Below the pieces are notes generated by a model. It ran no database searches. It had not been told where the DNA came from and saw nothing but the letters and a program-made list of their open reading frames with translations. The position numbers and the translations under genes are program-made. From the NCBI GenBank assembly GCA_003833135.1, contig QZLH01000280.1, positions 1-11,880 of the forward strand: a stretch of DNA of 11,880 nt, in the 5' to 3' direction. Below, in pieces: positions 8,401 to 11,880 of the stretch. Every line of letters begins with the position of its first letter. Positions within the stretch are counted from its first letter, which is position 1. Source of the DNA: Oehlia diaphana. Its lineage: Eukaryota; Glomeromycota; Glomeromycetes; Glomerales; Glomeraceae.

Positions 8401-9465
8401 GGAAGAAAACTTATATCGATATAACCATTCACTTTATATTATCTCCAAAAAGATTTTTATTTATTATTTGTTTTATTATAATATAAAAGAATTCGGGTAC
8501 TTTTCTTATATTTTTGGAAAGTTACATTATTTTAATAATAACGAAATATTTCAAGAAGTATAAATATGGTAAATGTGGTAAATTTGTTACAAAGGTGGGA
8601 TTAAATGACTATTACTTAATAAGATTTTTCAATTAGAGGCTTAAAAATATCAAGAATTTATGAGAAAAAACGAAAAAGTATCGGATAATAATCATATAAT
8701 CATCACACTATTTTTATTTGTTTTCGATAAAGATTACGTCAATTTGTATTGTAAAATATTATTGGTTCTTATAATACGGTACTTACATTCCAGAGATTTA
8801 CGTCATTTTTTTTTTTTACGAATACTAAATGTAGTAAAATTATATGGAATAAATATACTGTACATTAACTATATTAACTATTTCGGTCTACGGCGGTTAT
8901 TTATATTTATTTTATTAAAAGTTTATTTTGTAACAGCAAAGTTAAATTATTTATAATTAAATATTCATTGATATCATCTAAAAAAATATTATTATTCCAG
9001 TAATTGTAATTTAAATACGGAAATCAAGAATTTTGCACTAATCGAAAGATTAACTAGATTAGGATTCAAGTTTCGGATGTAGATCTTCACTTTTTTATTT
9101 TTTTTCATCATTGAATCAATGATATTTTGATCTTGTGATACATTTTTGTCATGATGTGTTACCGATCATCATCTACTACTGTTACTTGGATTAGCTAATA
9201 TAAGTTTAGAGTAAAATTTTACTTTCACATTAACTTATTGTATAAATCGGTAAAAAAGGTCCGATGCAGTTTTGCTTCCAAATTCGAATTGACTTTTATA
9301 TTATAATTTGTACGACAAACATTTTCACGTTATTATTTTATTGTTATATTATTTAGGGATGTTAAAACTTTGCGATAAAATTATTTAATTACCCACACTT
9401 TATAAAATAAATATAAAAGTAAACATATTTTTTCTTTCTGATATTGAATTAGAAATTTCTTCATT
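8401..9465. other. AT-rich intergenic region upstream of the kinase gene
   Basis: No gene is supported. A 98-codon plus-strand frame (8660-8956) is composed mainly of I, L, Y, F and N and has no motif, so I treat it as chance. A perfect 7-bp hairpin ATCATTG-AAT-CAATGAT sits at 9107-9123. Close to the kinase start there are two TATA-like sites: TATAAA at 9401-9406 and at 9412-9417, 50-65 nt before the ATG at 9466, a plausible core promoter position. Confidence 0.4.
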
Positions 9466-11110
9466 ATGTTTTATTACTTATTTTTCGTATATTTCTATAT
9501 AAAACGTATCACTGAGTTAATACTTGCTCATATTACTTATTGTAAAGAATGTAAACAGTTGAATACTGGATATGAATGGTGTAATACGTGTAACGCAAAA
9601 CATTTTCAACAAGATTTTGAAAATTGGACCAGTGGTAATATTGATATTGATAAATGTATTCAAAATGTTCAATTATTAGCAAAAGGTTATCATAAAATAT
9701 TAGAGTGGATACCTTATGATAAACTTCAAGATATTGAATATATTGCGAAAGGAGGTTTTGGTAAAGTATATAGAGCAAAATGGGTTGATGGTTATATTCA
9801 AAGTTGGGATTGTAAAAATAAAAATTGGAAACGTGTCAGATCTAATATGTGTGTAGCTATAAAAAGTTTAAATAATTCAAAAAATATTACATCAGAATTT
9901 ATAAATGAAGTAGGTATAAAATTTTATTATTATATTTTAATAATTTTTATTTAATATATATTATATAATTATATTTAATATTCTTTCTATTTAGATTACT
10001 TTACATCATAAAATTGTTGATAACAATTTTTTTTCTTTTATCGTTAGAATTTATGGAATAACTCAAGATCCAATATCAAAAAATTTTATGATGGTTTTGG
10101 ATTATGCAGATTATGGAAGTTTACGTAATTATTTGGATAAAAATTATAATAAATTAAACTGGTATATTAAGCTTAATGATTTATATTTTGTTGCTTTTGG
10201 TATTGAAAAAATTCATATAAAAGAATTGGTTCATCGTGATTTACATATTGGTAACGTTATAAGATTCCCTTTTCATTCAAGTATAACTGATATGGGTTTA
10301 TGTAAACCTGCTGATTTTGATGAATCAAAATCTATAAAAAATAGTATATATGGTGTTTTACCTTATATCGCTCCTGAAGTTTTAAGAGGTCAAAATTATA
10401 CTAAAGCTGCTGATATTTATAGTTTTGGTATAATTATGTATGAAGTGATTTCTGGTTTACCTCCTTATCATGATGTAAGTCATGATAAACATTTAGCTAT
10501 AAAAATTTGTCATGGTCTTAGACCAAGATTTAATATTAAAGTTCCTAAATTAATTGTAAATTTAATTAAAAGATGTTTGGATGCAAATCCATTAAATCGT
10601 CCAAATGCGGAAGAAATTAGAAGAATTTTAGATAAATGGGTTAATCAACCAGAATCTGATTTAGCTATTCAAATTAAAGAAGCTGAAGAATTTAAAACTG
10701 GTCTTATACCTTCAAATTGTTGTATACCTCCAACTAATTTAGGTTTATCTTATAAAACTCATTCTGAAGCTATTTATACAAGTAGATTACTTAGTTTTAA
10801 TAACCTTCCTGAACCAATAAATTCTAATGATTATTATAATCAATATGATAATATAATAAGTGAGGAATTTTCAGGTAAAAAATTTAAATTAAAAAATTTT
10901 GTTTACTTCAAAAAAAATATATACAGTATATATATATAATAATTATTAATGAATCTTTTATAGAATCTCTGCAGATTGATGTTCCACAATTAAATATTAG
11001 TGATTATTCAGGTACTATGAATCATTTTTTATATTGTTGAATTTTGTTTTTTTTATAATTAAAGTCAATTTACTTATTATTATTTTTATATTACAGAAGA
11101 GAAGATTTGA
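9466..11110 (+). CDS. TKL-like protein kinase with N-terminal Cys ribbon
   Basis: My model has exons 9466-9909, 9995-10874, 10964-11011 and 11097-11110, with GT-AG introns of 85, 89 and 85 nt, giving 461 aa. Residues 26-42 hold a C-X2-C-X9-C-X2-C ribbon, followed by FENWTSGNIDID and ILEWIPYDKL, a leader typical of Rhizophagus kinases. The kinase domain is at about 91-362: GGFGKVY glycine loop (96-102), VAIK with Lys133, helix-C Glu148, HRDLHIGN with Asp230 and Asn235, DMG at 247-249 in place of DFG, APE at 274-276. It should therefore phosphorylate Ser/Thr or Tyr; targets are unknown. The tail carries KTHSEAIYTSRLL...NNLPEP, and splicing restores EEFSESLQIDVPQLNISDYS, ending EEKI. Without splicing the frame runs into stops at 9952 and 10937. 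Residues 1-25 are hydrophobic and unusual, so the true start could lie elsewhere. Confidence 0.9.
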
Positions 11111-11692
11111 TCAATTAGATTATTTAAAATGGATTTTCATCTTCTTTATCAATTATTTTATATCTATTTATTATTTTTATTGCTTTATTTTAAATATTGT
11201 ATAGAATTTATTAAAAAAAATGTTTATAAAATTCATATTTGATATTTATCAAAATATATCCTTATGAAAATTTTATTGTTAATAAATATTCTGTGTCACA
11301 TATGTACTCATTATTACCGAATAAATTTGTTAATGAAGCGATTTTTCATCTTAAATTGTTGAATCAAATATTATAATATTATAAAATTTTCTATTCACAT
11401 TTATTATATTTTTTATGATATAAAAATTTTATTTTGATACAGCAAATCAAGATTTTGTGGGTTATATTTACCAGGTTGTTGCTGATTGTCAGAATTCGCT
11501 TATAAATTTACTTATAAGTCGGCGATACAATTTGTGGGAAAAAAAAATATAATTTAATTTAATCAATCTAGTATAAATGGAATCTTTGTCGTCCATAATT
11601 ATATATCTATGATTTATCTTAGTAAAATATTGTTGATCTTAAGTTCGTTAATGGGTAAGGATGAAAAAAAGTTCCAAATGGATTGACTCAAG
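11111..11692. other. AT-rich intergenic stretch after the kinase gene
   Basis: No supported gene. A candidate polyadenylation hexamer AATAAA lies at 11281-11286, about 170 nt past the kinase stop and followed by a GT-rich TGTGTCACATATG. The frame that follows the last splice acceptor in another phase (11097 to about 11203) is open but hydrophobic, and it cannot be joined in frame to the preceding exon. Confidence 0.4.
11685..11692 (+). repeat. Candidate 8-bp target-site duplication, one copy
   Basis: GACTCAAG directly precedes the hAT-like terminus. hAT transposons create 8-bp duplications, so the same octamer should follow the other end, which lies outside the window. Confidence 0.25.
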
Positions 11693-11880
11693 TAGGGATG
11701 GCAACGGTCGGTCATGGTCGGTCATCGGTCGGTCATAACCGGTCAAGAACCTTTGACCGACCGACCGACCGTTTGACCGACCGTTTGACTGACCGGTCTG
11801 ACCGACCGTATAACCGATCCTGAAAACGTTTGCGAAACATTTTTTTTTTATGAAATACTTAATAAAAAACGTTTTTGCAA
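11693..11880 (+). mobile_element. Terminus of a hAT (Ac-like) DNA transposon, cut by window edge
   Basis: The element appears to start at 11693 with TAGGGATGGCAACGG, which fits the hAT terminal consensus (T/C)AGGGATG and closely resembles the published end of maize Ac. Directly inside it is a GC-rich subterminal block (11705-11810) packed with ACGGTC and GGTCGGTCA motifs in both orientations, as hAT transposases bind multiple short subterminal repeats. The GC content jumps sharply from the AT-rich flank. From 11811 the sequence becomes AT-rich again, and no coding frame is visible before the window ends. It is not possible to say here whether the element is autonomous, a MITE, or a solo end. 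Confidence 0.65.
11706..11807. repeat. Inverted array of the 9-mer GGTCGGTCA (3 + 3 copies)
   Basis: GGTCGGTCA occurs at 11706-11714, 11716-11724 and 11727-11735. Its reverse complement TGACCGACC occurs at 11754-11762, 11774-11782 and 11799-11807. The centre holds GGTCAAG-AACC-TTTGACC (11741-11757). The block can fold into a long hairpin and also offers six possible transposase-binding sites inside the hAT-like end. Confidence 0.85.

Noticed and set aside
8660..8956. 98-codon plus-strand open frame
   Set aside because: The hydrophobic, aromatic-rich composition follows from AT-rich sequence, and it has a homopolymeric FFF tract from a T run. It shows no motif, and nothing like it sits beside either flanking gene.
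9533..9778. 81-codon minus-strand open frame
   Set aside because: It is antisense to the strongly supported first kinase exon.

Overview
The window looks like AT-rich nuclear DNA of an arbuscular mycorrhizal fungus (Glomeromycotina, most like Rhizophagus/Glomus). Three things point there. The protein genes are split by short introns of 71-89 nt with GTAAG-like donors and TAG/CAG acceptors. Two genes belong to families hugely expanded in these fungi: BTB-BACK-TLDc proteins and TKL-like kinases with an N-terminal cysteine ribbon and a recognisable C-terminal tail. Low-GC spacers are littered with transposon ends. Nothing looks bacterial: there are no operons or ribosome binding sites, and several apparent open-frame starts are TTG codons inside exons.

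Layout. 1-120 ends in a hairpin-plus-CTAG structure resembling a Helitron 3' terminus. 242-1744 is a five-copy tandem array of units of about 290-320 bp. The first unit continues from a degraded CCHC zinc-knuckle (gag-like) coding fragment. 2086-4105 (+) is a five-exon gene of unknown function whose C-terminal half shows a PD-(D/E)XK-like pattern; I predict 573 aa. 4106-6100 is mostly non-coding, with a hairpin, an AT-rich direct repeat and a possible decayed minus-strand gene at about 4800-5360. 6101-7584 (-) is a two-exon BTB-BACK-TLDc gene (469 aa). 7585-9465 is a long spacer with a cysteine-rich ATG-less frame and two copies of a GGGG(A/G)-CGCAGAT motif. 9466-11110 (+) is a four-exon TKL-type protein kinase (about 461 aa). 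From 11693 to the window edge is one end of a hAT (Ac-like) DNA transposon carrying a dense inverted array of GGTCGGTCA motifs.

The three genes do not form an evident pathway. The kinase and the BTB-TLDc protein are members of large accessory families (signalling and, by family, ubiquitin-adaptor or stress roles), and the first gene belongs to a lineage-restricted accessory family. I read the window as a repeat-rich accessory compartment. All gene models were reconstructed by eye from splice signals and reading-frame continuity, and no similarity search was possible. I did not find convincing evidence of an entirely new biological system. The most unusual items are the zinc-knuckle tandem array, the hAT end, and the first gene with its frame-preserving, hydrophobic-coding intron.
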